Shown: piece after piece, positions 17,723 to 28,788 of the stretch
Layout: every line of letters begins with the position of its first letter
Numbering within the stretch: the first letter of the stretch is position 1
Source: Chitinophagaceae bacterium
Lineage (GTDB): Bacteria; Bacteroidota; Bacteroidia; Chitinophagales; Chitinophagaceae
Assembly: GCA_947446645.1 (NCBI GenBank)
Contig: CANFHA010000006.1
Coordinates: 62,001 to 126,000 of the forward strand
DNA length: 64,000 bases
Direction: 5' to 3'
Position numbers and translations under genes: made by a program
The notes under the pieces: model-generated
What the model was told of the DNA's origin: nothing
The model's database searches: none
What the model saw: the letters and a program-made list of their open reading frames with translations, nothing else

Positions 17723-20700
17723 TCAATTTGTAACAATAAAACGCAATACGTAGGTACTGGCTGAAACTTGCAACTTCAAAACATATAAACCATTAGAGAT
17801 ATCTGCTCTCAGTCTCACGGGCATCTCCAATTTCCCATTATGAATTTGCGTAGATTGCCTGAAAACCGACCTGCCTAAAACATCGAAAATTTCAACTGTT
17901 GCTGAATTGTCGTTCACATTATTCACCGTGCCGGCAAGCAAAAAGCTCCCATTATTAGGATTGGGAAATAATGTAAGTTGCTGGCTGGCATCAACTGCGC
18001 CAACGGATAAAAAGCCTTGGCCATATACTACTTTTCTATTGCTTATACCAATGTAGCTACCAGTATCACATGGCGAGTTACCAGTCACTTTACAGTATAT
18101 AGTATCATTATCATTGTAAATGCGTGTTGTGAACACTGGCGCCGTAGCACCAGCCACAGCAACATTGTTTATATACCATTGGTACACGGGTGATGGCCCA
18201 CCGTAGGTGACAACACTAAAGAACGTATACACTTCGCCAAGGTATGAGGTTGTATCAGCCTTGTCGCAGGAAATCTCTACGATCGGACCTACCTGCGGCC
18301 ATACATTTAGTACCACATCTTTTGCTATAACAGAAGGGGTGGCACAAACGTTATGTGCAGTCATAGTACAGGTGATGAAGTCGCCATGCTGCGGGTTATA
18401 GGTCAGCACCGGGCCTGTGCCCATATATATTGTACCAAATAGTTTCCAAATAAATGTAGGGGCTCCGGCATTGGAGTCGTCCGCTGTCAACGTTACGGGT
18501 ACGTTGTAACACAATGCGCTATCTAAAGGCGACGTGGTAACAGTGAGGGAAGCGGGATGCGTTGCGAGCACACGGAACGACATAGTTCTGTAACAACCTG
18601 AAATCAGTGTGTAGCTAAGCGTAACGCTACCCGTTACCAGGCCATTGATCTGCCCTGTACTTGCTATAGCCTCTGCAATTGTGCCATCACTACTCCCCCA
18701 TACGCCACCCGGAGTAGAATCGCTAAGATCAACAAAAGAACCAGGACATACTGTGTCAGGCCCGGAGATCACTGCAGGCGGAAGTTCCGCATACACATCT
18801 GCAGTTACAAAGCAACCCGATGGCAACGAATAGGTTATTGTGGCGGCTGCTCCGGTTGAAAGACCGGAAATCAAGCCCGTTGCTGATACCGTAACTGAAG
18901 GATTACTGCTGCTCCAGGAACCACCTGGTATAGCATCGCTCAGAGACGTAGTAAGACCTGCGCACACATGTATAATGCCTGAAAGGGGTGATGGAGACAA
19001 ACTCACGTTCACGAATTTCGTCACAGATGGGCATCCTGCTATGCTATACGAAACAAATACCCCACCAGGGTTTATTGCGTTAACTATACCGGATACCGGG
19101 TTAACCGATGCAACCGAAGTAGCACTGCTGCTCCACATTCCTCCTGATATAGCGTCACTAAACGCTATTGTTTGGCCGGTACACATATTTGAAGACCCTG
19201 AAATTGCTGTTGGCGCGGCATTCACCGTCATAGCAAAAGTTTCGCGGCAGCCTCCCGGTAATGTATATGAAATAAGCGTAGTACCACCTGAAATGCCAGT
19301 AACATTACCTGCCACATCCACAGAAGCCACTACAGGCAAAGTGCTCAGCCAGGTTCCACCTGCAATCCCCTCAGAAAGCGCCGTTGTTGTACCAACGCAG
19401 ATCACAGATCCTCCCGTTATAGGTGTCGGCACCTGATTTACTGTTACCGTTTTGGCAATCAGGCAGCTGGTCGGTAATATGTATGAAATGGAAATAATGC
19501 CGGCAGTAACGCCTGCCACTACGCCAGTTCCGCTTACTGTTGCAATATAAGGAAGACTGCTGCTCCAGGTACCTCCGGCTGTTGCATCCGTCAGGTTTAT
19601 GCTAAACCCTTCGCAAACATTGCCCGGGCCGGTAATAGGTGCCGGAAGCGGGTTCACAGTAACTACAACACTCACGGCAGCACATGTGGTACTACTATAT
19701 GATATAACTACTGTTCCCGCCGAAACACCTGTTACTATACCTGAAGAAGAACCAACAGATCCAACCAGCGTATTAGTACTGCTCCACATACCTCCTCCAA
19801 CTGTATTACTTAAAGTGCTGGTTGAACCCACGCACACTACCGCTGTTCCCGATATTGCAGAGAGTGTCGGGTTTACAGTTACCACCGTTGTAGCAGTGCA
19901 GCTCCCGGTTAGCACATAGCTTACTGTAGTTGTTCCAACAGAAACGCCGTTAACGATACCCGTTAACGAGCCAATACCAGCAATACCTGGTGCGGAACTG
20001 CTCCAGACCCCACCCGGCACTCCGTTACTCAACAGAATGGTAAGACCCGTGCAAACGTTTGTGATACCCGCAATTGGAGCCGGCGAAGTATTAACTGTAA
20101 AGGACGCAGAAACACTACAACCTGCAGCTGATGTATAGGTGATGGTCGTTGTTCCCGTTATGATACCAGTCACTACGCCCGTTGATGAGCCAACAGTTGC
20201 GATTGCCGTATTACCGCTGCTCCAGCTTCCGCCCGTCAAAGTGTTACTAAGTACCGTTGTGGCACCGGAACAAACATTTGTTGCACCGGTTATTGCCCCA
20301 GGGGTCTGGTTTACTGTAATTACATTAGTAATGGTGCAGCCAAGCGGCGATGTATAAGTGATCGTAGTTGTTCCCGTTGTTACTCCTGACAATACTCCTG
20401 TTGTGCTGACAATGGTGGCAGCTGGTCCCCCCGACGCCCAGGTGCCGCCCGGTGTGGCGCTGGCCAGCGTTATCAAGCTACCAGTACAAACTGTCGCCGG
20501 ACCGGTAATTGGAGCAGGCAAAGCATTCACCGTGACAGGTATAGTTGTAAAACAACCAGTAGGTAGTGTATAGGTTAGCATCGTTGTTCCCGATGCAACT
20601 CCCGTAACAATCCCCGAACTTGAACCAGCTGTTGCTATCAGTGCATTGTTTGTACTCCAAACGCCGCCTGGTGCAGCGTCAGTAAGAGAAGTATTAGAAC

Positions 20701-21907
20701 CTACACATACAACGGGGCTGCCGGTGATAGGTGCGGGCAATGGATTGACAGTAGCTATGGCAGAAATACTGCAACCGGTAGCAGCGGAATAGCTGATTGT
20801 TGCAGTGCCGCTAGATATCCCGGAAAGAATGCCGCTTGCTGATCCAACTGTAGCAATACCCGGATTTACACTTAACCATGATCCCCCGCCTGTAGCATCA
20901 GACAATGGTGTAGACGAGCCTTCGCAAACTTCAAGCGAACCTGAAATAGGTGCCGGAGATGGATTTACTGTAACATTTACCTGGGTAACGGCTGATGCCA
21001 AACCGTCTGAAATCTGCACCTTAAAGCCATCGATTCCACTGAAACCCGGATTAGGGGTGTAAGTAAGCCCCCCGGGAGTTATGGTTAGCCCGGTTGAAGT
21101 GGCAGAAGTGCTGAAACCGCCAAGCAAACCAAATGATGGAGGTGTCACTATGGTCCACGTTTCGGTCTGGCCAACATCCGGGTCTGTGATGGCCATAAGC
21201 GGATCAATGACAGTTGCCGCAGAATTTTCGCAAACCACTAAAGATTGCGTACCTCCACCCACAAAAGCAGGAGCGACGTTTGCAGGCACTACCGATCCGT
21301 AGATAACAATAGTATTCACCTGAATTACCCCCCCGGCCGCAATAGGAGCATAAGGGTATAATGCGACAATGATACCATTTGTAGTATTTGTAATACCAGT
21401 AGGCAGCGCACCGACGCCCCATGCAGACACCGCCGTAGATCCACACCCACCATTGTTAGGTACATGGTCTGTCAGGTCATCTATCCAGGTAGCTCCATTG
21501 TCCAGGCTATAAGCAAACCTTACCTTTTGTAAACCTGAGCCCGATCTCCTTAAGCCTGCAGTGAAGCCTGTGATATTAAGCGCATATCCTGCATTTGGGC
21601 GTATCTGCATAAAAAGATGGGCATTGGAGGGCGCATATGCAAAAACACCATTATTAGTCAGGCCGCTTATGCCGCCACTGCCACAAGCCGTATTAGCGCC
21701 AAAACCTACTGTTTGCAGCGTAGTAACAGTTTCATTTGCCACACCAGAGGTGGCAGTACTAGTACCACCCAACCCGGTATATGTAGCTATTTGCGCAATT
21801 GCACTACCTGTTGTTAATGCAACCAGAACCAAAAAAACAAGAAATTTTTTGATTAGGCTGCATGCAGAACAGGTCCCATTTAAAAAATGAAGAATATTTT
21901 GTGACAT
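17723..21907 (-). CDS. secreted protein with about 11 Big_2 repeats and T9SS type A sorting domain
   Basis: About 1394 residues from the preferred ATG at 21907 (MSQNILHFLNGTCSACSLIK), which places a signal peptide ending TGSAIAQ within the first 40 residues; the frame is open to 21967. After an N-terminal beta-rich region comes a cadherin-like unit with DPDVGQTETWTIV and NPGFSGIDGFKVQISDG. About 11 Big_2 repeats of some 80 residues follow, each with GGxW(S/L)S and IATV-like positions. Two less regular Ig-like units precede a type A T9SS sorting domain (LFPNPNNGSFLLAG, VLGRSVF, LKLQV). The product is probably a surface adhesin or matrix protein. Confidence 0.87.
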   Translation of the reverse strand: MSQNILHFLNGTCSACSLIKKFLVFLVLVALTTGSAIAQIATYTGLGGTSTATSGVANETVTTLQTVGFGANTACGSGGISGLTNNGVFAYAPSNAHLFMQIRPNAGYALNITGFTAGLRRSGSGLQKVRFAYSLDNGATWIDDLTDHVPNNGGCGSTAVSAWGVGALPTGITNTTNGIIVALYPYAPIAAGGVIQVNTIVIYGSVVPANVAPAFVGGGTQSLVVCENSAATVIDPLMAITDPDVGQTETWTIVTPPSFGLLGGFSTSATSTGLTITPGGLTYTPNPGFSGIDGFKVQISDGLASAVTQVNVTVNPSPAPISGSLEVCEGSSTPLSDATGGGSWLSVNPGIATVGSASGILSGISSGTATISYSAATGCSISAIATVNPLPAPITGSPVVCVGSNTSLTDAAPGGVWSTNNALIATAGSSSGIVTGVASGTTMLTYTLPTGCFTTIPVTVNALPAPITGPATVCTGSLITLASATPGGTWASGGPAATIVSTTGVLSGVTTGTTTITYTSPLGCTITNVITVNQTPGAITGATNVCSGATTVLSNTLTGGSWSSGNTAIATVGSSTGVVTGIITGTTTITYTSAAGCSVSASFTVNTSPAPIAGITNVCTGLTILLSNGVPGGVWSSSAPGIAGIGSLTGIVNGVSVGTTTVSYVLTGSCTATTVVTVNPTLSAISGTAVVCVGSTSTLSNTVGGGMWSSTNTLVGSVGSSSGIVTGVSAGTVVISYSSTTCAAVSVVVTVNPLPAPITGPGNVCEGFSINLTDATAGGTWSSSLPYIATVSGTGVVAGVTAGIISISYILPTSCLIAKTVTVNQVPTPITGGSVICVGTTTALSEGIAGGTWLSTLPVVASVDVAGNVTGISGGTTLISYTLPGGCRETFAMTVNAAPTAISGSSNMCTGQTIAFSDAISGGMWSSSATSVASVNPVSGIVNAINPGGVFVSYSIAGCPSVTKFVNVSLSPSPLSGIIHVCAGLTTSLSDAIPGGSWSSSNPSVTVSATGLISGLSTGAAATITYSLPSGCFVTADVYAELPPAVISGPDTVCPGSFVDLSDSTPGGVWGSSDGTIAEAIASTGQINGLVTGSVTLSYTLISGCYRTMSFRVLATHPASLTVTTSPLDSALCYNVPVTLTADDSNAGAPTFIWKLFGTIYMGTGPVLTYNPQHGDFITCTMTAHNVCATPSVIAKDVVLNVWPQVGPIVEISCDKADTTSYLGEVYTFFSVVTYGGPSPVYQWYINNVAVAGATAPVFTTRIYNDNDTIYCKVTGNSPCDTGSYIGISNRKVVYGQGFLSVGAVDASQQLTLFPNPNNGSFLLAGTVNNVNDNSATVEIFDVLGRSVFRQSTQIHNGKLEMPVRLRADISNGLYVLKLQVSASTYVLRFIVTN

Positions 21908-22074
21908 AAACTGATATTTCAACTGCAAATGTTCAAAACAAATATTGTCCCAATGTAGACGCAACATTAACTCTATCTGAATTAATTGTTAAGTAATAAA
22001 AAATTATAACAGTGAGTTAAAAAAAATGAGTGGAGCATGCGCCCCACCCATTCCTCTATTATTTAAACCTTCTA

Positions 22075-25000
22075 CTATTTTTCCATCACAAAATGGAAAG
22101 CCTTTTGCTCACCTGCCGTATGCATATTAAGAATATACATGCCGTTTGCAAGCGTATTACTGATTGTTATCTGCTCACTGATCTTGCCACCGAGCGCTGT
22201 AATCCTGCTTTTGTAAATAATCTGTCCAAGTACATCTGTTACTTCCAGCTCCACTTCCTGGTCTTGTGTGTTACCTAATGTACCCTTAACAGTAAATATA
22301 CCAGCGTTAGGATTTGGAACAACACTGATATCAACCGGCAATGAACTTACCACAAATGGTATTACTGTAGTTGATATTTCGCCATTGCTGTTGCTAACGG
22401 TGTGGGTAATATCAGCAATGCCCGGTGCAATACCGTTTACCATTCCTCCGTCATCTACTGTAGCTACAGCCGTGTTGCTGCTACTCCAGGTGCCATTAAG
22501 TAGTTCATCAGCTGCCGTTACAGAAGTTCCTGTCAGTATTGTTGCTGTACCACTTACAATGGTCCCACCTGAATGCGGAGCCGTAGCAGTTACCGTAACA
22601 ACTTTAGTCGCGGCATTTTTACAGCCAAATGCATCCGTCACAGTATAGCTTATAGTAGTAGTACCCGCTGACGCAACGCCTGTAACGATCCCGCTCACCG
22701 AACCTATAGAGCCGATTGCAGGAGATGTGCTGCTCCATACACCGCTTCCGGTAACATCAGACAATGTTATTGTGGCCAGGTGGGCGACTGTTGATGCCCC
22801 GGAGATCGGAGCAACAGATGGCAATGAATTCACAGTAACCACTGTGTTTATAGTACAACCGTTTGAGCCAGTGTAAGTTACTGTTGCAGTGCCAAACGAA
22901 ACTCCATACACACGGCCAGATGCGCTGATCGTAGCAGTACCTACGGGGCTTATTACCCATGATGTACCTGCAGTAGCATCAGAAAGGAAAGTTACTGAAC
23001 CTATACCACACACTACTGTGTTTCCCAGTATCGGAGTAGGCAGTGGTTTGATAGTTTCAGTATACGTTTTATAACAACCTGTAGGCAATACATAAGAAAC
23101 AATTGCTGTACCAGCAGTTATGCCTGTAACTGTTGCAATTGTACCTTCACCAACAATGTTTGCTGCACTCGTGCTGGTCCATGTTCCACCTGCCGTAGTA
23201 TTGCTCAATGTTACAGAAGCGTTCTGGCATACTGTTGCCGACCCGCCAATGGATGAAGGCAATGCATTAACTGTAAAGACCGTAATAGCGGAACAACCAC
23301 TTGCATTATATGATATCCTCGCAGTGCCAGCAGCTACCCCTGTAACTACCCCGCTAGAACCCACAACTGTAGCAATTGTGGTTGCACTGCTGCTCCAAAC
23401 ACCACCTGCTGATGCATCTGTAAGCGCTGACGTAGTGCCAACACAAGCAGCTGGTGTGCCACCCACTGCCGCAGGCGAAGGATTGACAGTAATTGTTTTA
23501 AGAGAGCTGCAACCGGCAATACCCACAATATAAGATATGGTTGCTGTGCCGGAAACACCTGCACCTAAAACAATACCAGTACTTCCAACAGACGCTATTG
23601 ACGCATCACTGCTACTCCATGTACCTCCTGTAGTTGCATCAGAGAGGGAAGTTGTAAAGCCGGAGCATACAGAACCCACGCCGGAGATCGCAGAAGGGGC
23701 CGCGGAAACGGTTGCTATTGCAGTTGCAAAGCAACCTGTACCAATACGATAGCTGATGGTTGTTGTGCCACTTGCGAGGCCGCTAACTACGCCTGTTGCT
23801 GAACCAATTGTACCAACTGCAAGATTGCTGCTAACCCATGTGCCGCCACCTGTAAGGTCACTGAGACTGGTAGTAGAACCAACACACAGAGCCAATGTTC
23901 CTGAAATATCGTTTGGCGCTGAAGTAACGGTAACATTTGTTGCCACACCACATCCGGAGCTTAAAGTGTAACTGATAATGCTGGTACCCGAAGAAAGGCC
24001 GGTAACAACACCGGTAGAACCTACACTCGCCGCAGAAGTGCTGCTGGTCCACGTGCCACCAACTGTTGCATCAGATAATCCTGAAGTTAAACCGATGCAG
24101 AGTGAAGTGACACCGGTTATCGATGCCGGTGTAGCATTCATTGTTAAGATCGCTGTTGTGAGGCAGCCTGTTGGCAGTACATAAGAAATAATTGCTGTAC
24201 CTGCTGTAACCGCAGTAACGTTGCCTGAAGGGCTTACTGTTGCACGGGTATTGCTACTGCTCCACGTACCACCGGAAACAGTTTCACCAAGAGTGATCGA
24301 AGTGCCGGTACACAATGGAGTATTGCCTGTTAATGTAGCTGGCAAATCATTCACTGTAAATATGGTTGTAGCTGAACAGCCTGTAGGTAATGTATAAGTG
24401 ATCGTTGCGGTGCCCGATGTTATAGCTGTTACAACGCCTGTAGCAGCACCTACGCTTACACTAGCACTTGTGCTTGACCATGTACCGCCTGTTGTTGTAT
24501 TATGTAATACAGACGTTGCTCCCGGACAAACGCTTAAAGTGCCATATATTGCCGTCAGCGGGCTTACCGTTGTCACCACAGTCGCAATGCAGCCTGCGCC
24601 AAATGCAGAATAGGTGATCATGGCCATACCACTCGCCACACCTGTTACTAAACCTGTAGCACTGCCCACACTAGCTATTGCTGCGTTGCTACTGCTCCAT
24701 GTGCCTGGCCCTGAAGCATCCGTTAATGTAAATGAACCACCTGGGCAAACAGGCGCATTACCGGTAATAGCTGATGGCATTGATGTAACGGTTACCGATG
24801 TAGAGATAGTACATCCTGTACCTGCTACGTATGTGATATTAGCTGTCCCAGTTGAAACTGCTGTAACAGCGCCAGATGCAGACACTGTGGCTACTGAAGT
24901 GTTACTGCTCGTCCATGTTGTTCCCCCGCTTGTTGCATCAGTAAGAAAGCTTACGCCGCCCACACACAAAGTTGTGTTGCCGGATATTGGTGCAGGAAGT

Positions 25001-28000
25001 GCATTAACATTAATAGTACGTGTTGTAAAGCATCCGGTACTTGTAAGCATATAAGTGATAGATGCTGAGCCCGCTGTGATACCTGAAACATTGCCGGATC
25101 CATCGATTGAGATATTCGTGCTAATGGTACTCCATGTGCCGCCTGGTGTGAAGTCATTTTCTGTAATTACAGAACCGATACAAACTGCAGCTGGTCCACC
25201 AATACCTGATGGCGCCGGATTTACAGTAACCTGTGCAACAGCTATGCATGCTATACCGGCTGTGTACGTGATATTTGCCGTTCCCCCGGTTACACCGGTT
25301 ACAATGCCCGTAGCGGCACTTACGGTTGCAACAAAAGTATTGCCACTAGACCATGAACCAGATCCTATATCAGAAAGTGCAGTAGTAACGCCAGGGCATA
25401 CAACAAAAGTTCCCGTAATAGGTGTTGGCGGTGGATTAATAGTTATAGTTGCTGTCCTGCTGCAACCTGAAGGTATAGTGTATGTTACGGTAGCCGTCCC
25501 TACTGATACTCCAGTCACATTGCCGGTAGTACCATCAATTGTTATTGTTGCGTCTGCAGAACTCCAGGTGCCGCCACTGGTTGCATTGCCGAGGTCTGAG
25601 CTGCCGCCGACACATACTGACGTATTTCCCGAGATAGGAGCAATTGCTTCTACAGTTACTATTGTTGTTGCTATGCATCCAGGGCCGGTTGAATAAACAA
25701 CGGTAGCTGTTCCTGATGTAATCGCAGTAAGTAAGCCCGTTGTTGCATTAATGGTAGCTATTGTTACCGGCGTAACTGCCCATGTACCACCACTGGCTGC
25801 ATCGGTAAATATTGTCGATGCACCTGCACACAGGTCTGTAGTGCCTGTTGGTACGGAAGGCACATCGTTAACTGTAGCGATCTTAGTAGCTGCGCATCCA
25901 TTGCTGAAAGTATAAGAAATTGTTGCAGTTCCTACTGATCCGCCTGTTATAGTCCCTGACCCATCTACTGAAGCGTTCGAGTTGCTGCTGCTCCATGTAC
26001 CGCCGGTTGAACCTTCACTTAATGTTGCAGAAGAACCAACACATACGCGTGGTAAACCTATTATCACTGTAGGCGTGGCCTGTACGGTTGCTATAGCAGT
26101 TGCAACGCAACCTGCTGCAGTAGTGTAAGAAATAATAGCTGTGCCGGTAGATACACCGGTAACATTACCCGAGCCATCTACTGTTGCGCGGCTATTGCTG
26201 CTTGTCCATGCACCATCTGCTGTGGCATCACTTAACAATACTGCTGTGCCTACGCATATTGGTGTCATTCCAAGAACTGGTGATATAGGGTTAACAGTCA
26301 CAACCAAAATAGCTGGGCATCCGCCACCCGAGGTATAAGAGATAGTTGTTGTACCTGCAGTTACACCTGTTACATTTACAAAAAGGCCTGTTGTTGTATT
26401 TATTGTTCCAACTGCTGGATTGCTGCTGCTCCAAATCCCTCCGCCTCCAACGTTATTTAAAGCAGTAAACTGGCCTGTACATGTTTTTGCAACACCTGCT
26501 ATACTGGAAGGTATCGCATTAACGGTTACAACCGATATCGAAGAACAGCCAGAAGGCAGTGTATAAACAATATTTGAAGTTCCGTTACCAACACCAGTAA
26601 CCACACCTGATCCATCAACAACAGCATGTGATGTATTTGTGCTGCTCCATGTACCCCCTGAAATATCAGTACTTAAAGCCACTGTAGCGCCTATACATAC
26701 TGGTGCCATACCTGTTATCACAGCAGCAGCATTTACAGTCACAGTAAGTGTGCTCGCACATCCGCCGGTAACAACGTAAGAAATGGTGGCAGTACCCGCT
26801 GCCGCGGCAATTAAACTACGTGTGGTACCCGCGCCTGTGCTGATGCTTGCAACTCCGGGGTTGCTGCTGCTCCATGTGCCACCGGTTGTTATGTCGCTGA
26901 GGGTCGTTGTCGAACCAACGCATAAATTAGCTGCACCCGATACAGGTGAAGGAAGTGCTATTACAGAAACAGCTGTTGTACTGCTTGCAGCACAACCTGC
27001 ACCTGTAAGTGCAATAACTGTATAGATGCCGCCTATCGCAGCGCCACTGATAACAGGGTTCTGATCGGTAGAGGTATAGCCAGCCGGACCGTTCCACGAA
27101 TAAGTAGCTGCTGCAGCTCCGATTGTACTTGCAGTAAGATTTAACGTGTTGCCTGCGCATACAGGACCACTGTTCCCGGCTACAACACCGAAAGCCGTAA
27201 CAGCCAAACTTGTTGTAGCAGTAGCGGAACAACCGGACCCTGAAGCGGTAACAGTTACGCTGTAAGTTCCCGACATTGAGGTTGAGGCACTGGTGAGCGA
27301 AGGATTTTGCATGCCCGGAAGAGATACTGGACCGCTCCATGCGTAACCAGATGGTGTAGCCGTGCCTGAAGGTGTAGATGTAAAATGCACTGCGCTACCC
27401 TGGCAGGCAGGACCATCGTTAGCCGCTGTAATTCCAATGGTATTTACAGCTGTGCTGCCTGTATAGCGGGCAACACAACCAGAACCTGGCGCGGTAACAG
27501 TGATTGTATACGCGCCCTCCATATCCGTAGTAGCCGGGGCCAGAACTGAATTTCTATTCGCTGAAGTATAGCCGATAGGCCCGCTCCAGCTATAGTTCAC
27601 CGGGCTTGCCGTTCCGCTTGCTATTGAAGATAAGTTTATAGTGCCGCCTACACATACAGGACTGCTAACCGAAGCGGTAACACCAAGTGTATTGATAGTA
27701 ACGAATGTAGCACTTGTTGCAGCACAGCCTGATCCTGCTGTGGCGTGCAAAGTATATGTACCTGTTGTGGCAGTTGTCACACCGCTTAATACAGGGTTTT
27801 GAAGTGTTGAATTGTAACCTGAAGGACCGCTCCAGCTATAATTTGTTGCTGGAACGACACCTGTAGAAACTCCTGTAAGGTTTACGGTACCACCCACACA
27901 TGAAGGGCCGTTGTTAGCTGCTGATATACCAAATGAATTTACGATCACAGAGGTAGTATAGCTGGATGAACATCCCGAATTAGTTGTACCATCTGTAACA

Positions 28001-28761
28001 GTGAGTGAATAAGTGCTCGTTACTGTAGGCACCGCGGATGGGTTGGCACTAGTCGTGGAAGACAATGCCGCGCCACTCCAGTTGTATATTGTAGTGCCAC
28101 CGGCACCATTTGATGTGAGTATCACAGTACCACCAAAGCATATTGGGCCATCGTTCACAGGCGATGCTGTTGGCGCAGGCGTAATGTTGATAGTAGCCGT
28201 AGCATAACAACCTGTAGGTATGGTATAACTGATAACCGCGCTACCGGCAGAAACGCCAGCCACGAGGCCAGACACATCTACAGAAGCATTTGAATTACTG
28301 CTGCTCCATGTTCCGGTTCCATCAGCATCATTTAATGCTACTGTGCCACCCGCACATATAGTAGCCATACCAGTTATAGCTACAGGCAATGGATTAACTG
28401 TAACTAAGGTATTTGTAGAATTAACACATCCAAAACCATCGGTTACGGTATATGAAATAATGGTACTGCCTATACTAACCCCGGATACAAACCCGGTTGG
28501 GCTGATAGCCGCTATGCCTGCATCATCCGTAGACCAAACACCGCCTGCAGTAACATCGCTCAACTGTGAAGTAAGCCCTAAACATGCGTTCGTGGAACCT
28601 GCTATTGCTGGTACAGAAGGTAATGAATTGACAGTAACCTGGAATTCTGCAACAGCAGAGCATCCAAACGCATTTGTCTCCCTAAAATAAATATTAGTTG
28701 TGCCGGTAGTTACTCCATTGACAAGCGTAGACGAATAACCGGGCGTAACCGTAGCAGTCAA
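22075..28761 (-). CDS. C-terminal fragment of the giant Big_2 protein (no start codon of its own)
   Basis: About 2228 residues counted from a TTG codon at 28761, which is not a credible start: there is no signal peptide, ribosome site or promoter. About 23 Big_2 repeats are visible, each with a GGTWSSSN-like core. Six W-S-G-P Ig-like repeats (roughly residues 200-620) are inserted after the second Big_2 unit. The end is a type A T9SS sorting domain (VVPNPNAGIFTVKG, DVLGQIIYKS, GMYILNMHTAGE). The part is well preserved with no further frame damage, so the TGA at 28789 must be recent or artefactual. Confidence 0.7.
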   Translation of the reverse strand: MTATVTPGYSSTLVNGVTTGTTNIYFRETNAFGCSAVAEFQVTVNSLPSVPAIAGSTNACLGLTSQLSDVTAGGVWSTDDAGIAAISPTGFVSGVSIGSTIISYTVTDGFGCVNSTNTLVTVNPLPVAITGMATICAGGTVALNDADGTGTWSSSNSNASVDVSGLVAGVSAGSAVISYTIPTGCYATATINITPAPTASPVNDGPICFGGTVILTSNGAGGTTIYNWSGAALSSTTSANPSAVPTVTSTYSLTVTDGTTNSGCSSSYTTSVIVNSFGISAANNGPSCVGGTVNLTGVSTGVVPATNYSWSGPSGYNSTLQNPVLSGVTTATTGTYTLHATAGSGCAATSATFVTINTLGVTASVSSPVCVGGTINLSSIASGTASPVNYSWSGPIGYTSANRNSVLAPATTDMEGAYTITVTAPGSGCVARYTGSTAVNTIGITAANDGPACQGSAVHFTSTPSGTATPSGYAWSGPVSLPGMQNPSLTSASTSMSGTYSVTVTASGSGCSATATTSLAVTAFGVVAGNSGPVCAGNTLNLTASTIGAAAATYSWNGPAGYTSTDQNPVISGAAIGGIYTVIALTGAGCAASSTTAVSVIALPSPVSGAANLCVGSTTTLSDITTGGTWSSSNPGVASISTGAGTTRSLIAAAAGTATISYVVTGGCASTLTVTVNAAAVITGMAPVCIGATVALSTDISGGTWSSTNTSHAVVDGSGVVTGVGNGTSNIVYTLPSGCSSISVVTVNAIPSSIAGVAKTCTGQFTALNNVGGGGIWSSSNPAVGTINTTTGLFVNVTGVTAGTTTISYTSGGGCPAILVVTVNPISPVLGMTPICVGTAVLLSDATADGAWTSSNSRATVDGSGNVTGVSTGTAIISYTTAAGCVATAIATVQATPTVIIGLPRVCVGSSATLSEGSTGGTWSSSNSNASVDGSGTITGGSVGTATISYTFSNGCAATKIATVNDVPSVPTGTTDLCAGASTIFTDAASGGTWAVTPVTIATINATTGLLTAITSGTATVVYSTGPGCIATTIVTVEAIAPISGNTSVCVGGSSDLGNATSGGTWSSADATITIDGTTGNVTGVSVGTATVTYTIPSGCSRTATITINPPPTPITGTFVVCPGVTTALSDIGSGSWSSGNTFVATVSAATGIVTGVTGGTANITYTAGIACIAVAQVTVNPAPSGIGGPAAVCIGSVITENDFTPGGTWSTISTNISIDGSGNVSGITAGSASITYMLTSTGCFTTRTINVNALPAPISGNTTLCVGGVSFLTDATSGGTTWTSSNTSVATVSASGAVTAVSTGTANITYVAGTGCTISTSVTVTSMPSAITGNAPVCPGGSFTLTDASGPGTWSSSNAAIASVGSATGLVTGVASGMAMITYSAFGAGCIATVVTTVSPLTAIYGTLSVCPGATSVLHNTTTGGTWSSTSASVSVGAATGVVTAITSGTATITYTLPTGCSATTIFTVNDLPATLTGNTPLCTGTSITLGETVSGGTWSSSNTRATVSPSGNVTAVTAGTAIISYVLPTGCLTTAILTMNATPASITGVTSLCIGLTSGLSDATVGGTWTSSTSAASVGSTGVVTGLSSGTSIISYTLSSGCGVATNVTVTSAPNDISGTLALCVGSTTSLSDLTGGGTWVSSNLAVGTIGSATGVVSGLASGTTTISYRIGTGCFATAIATVSAAPSAISGVGSVCSGFTTSLSDATTGGTWSSSDASIASVGSTGIVLGAGVSGTATISYIVGIAGCSSLKTITVNPSPAAVGGTPAACVGTTSALTDASAGGVWSSSATTIATVVGSSGVVTGVAAGTARISYNASGCSAITVFTVNALPSSIGGSATVCQNASVTLSNTTAGGTWTSTSAANIVGEGTIATVTGITAGTAIVSYVLPTGCYKTYTETIKPLPTPILGNTVVCGIGSVTFLSDATAGTSWVISPVGTATISASGRVYGVSFGTATVTYTGSNGCTINTVVTVNSLPSVAPISGASTVAHLATITLSDVTGSGVWSSTSPAIGSIGSVSGIVTGVASAGTTTISYTVTDAFGCKNAATKVVTVTATAPHSGGTIVSGTATILTGTSVTAADELLNGTWSSSNTAVATVDDGGMVNGIAPGIADITHTVSNSNGEISTTVIPFVVSSLPVDISVVPNPNAGIFTVKGTLGNTQDQEVELEVTDVLGQIIYKSRITALGGKISEQITISNTLANGMYILNMHTAGEQKAFHFVMEK

Positions 28762-28788
28762 AGTGGCTATAGTCTCGTCATCGCTTAG

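Noticed and set aside
18840-28690. Many plus-strand open frames of 60-210 codons opposite the giant genes
   Set aside because: They run antisense to Ig-repeat coding sequence, are rich in Pro/Val/Thr as expected from the complement, and have no starts or family motifs.
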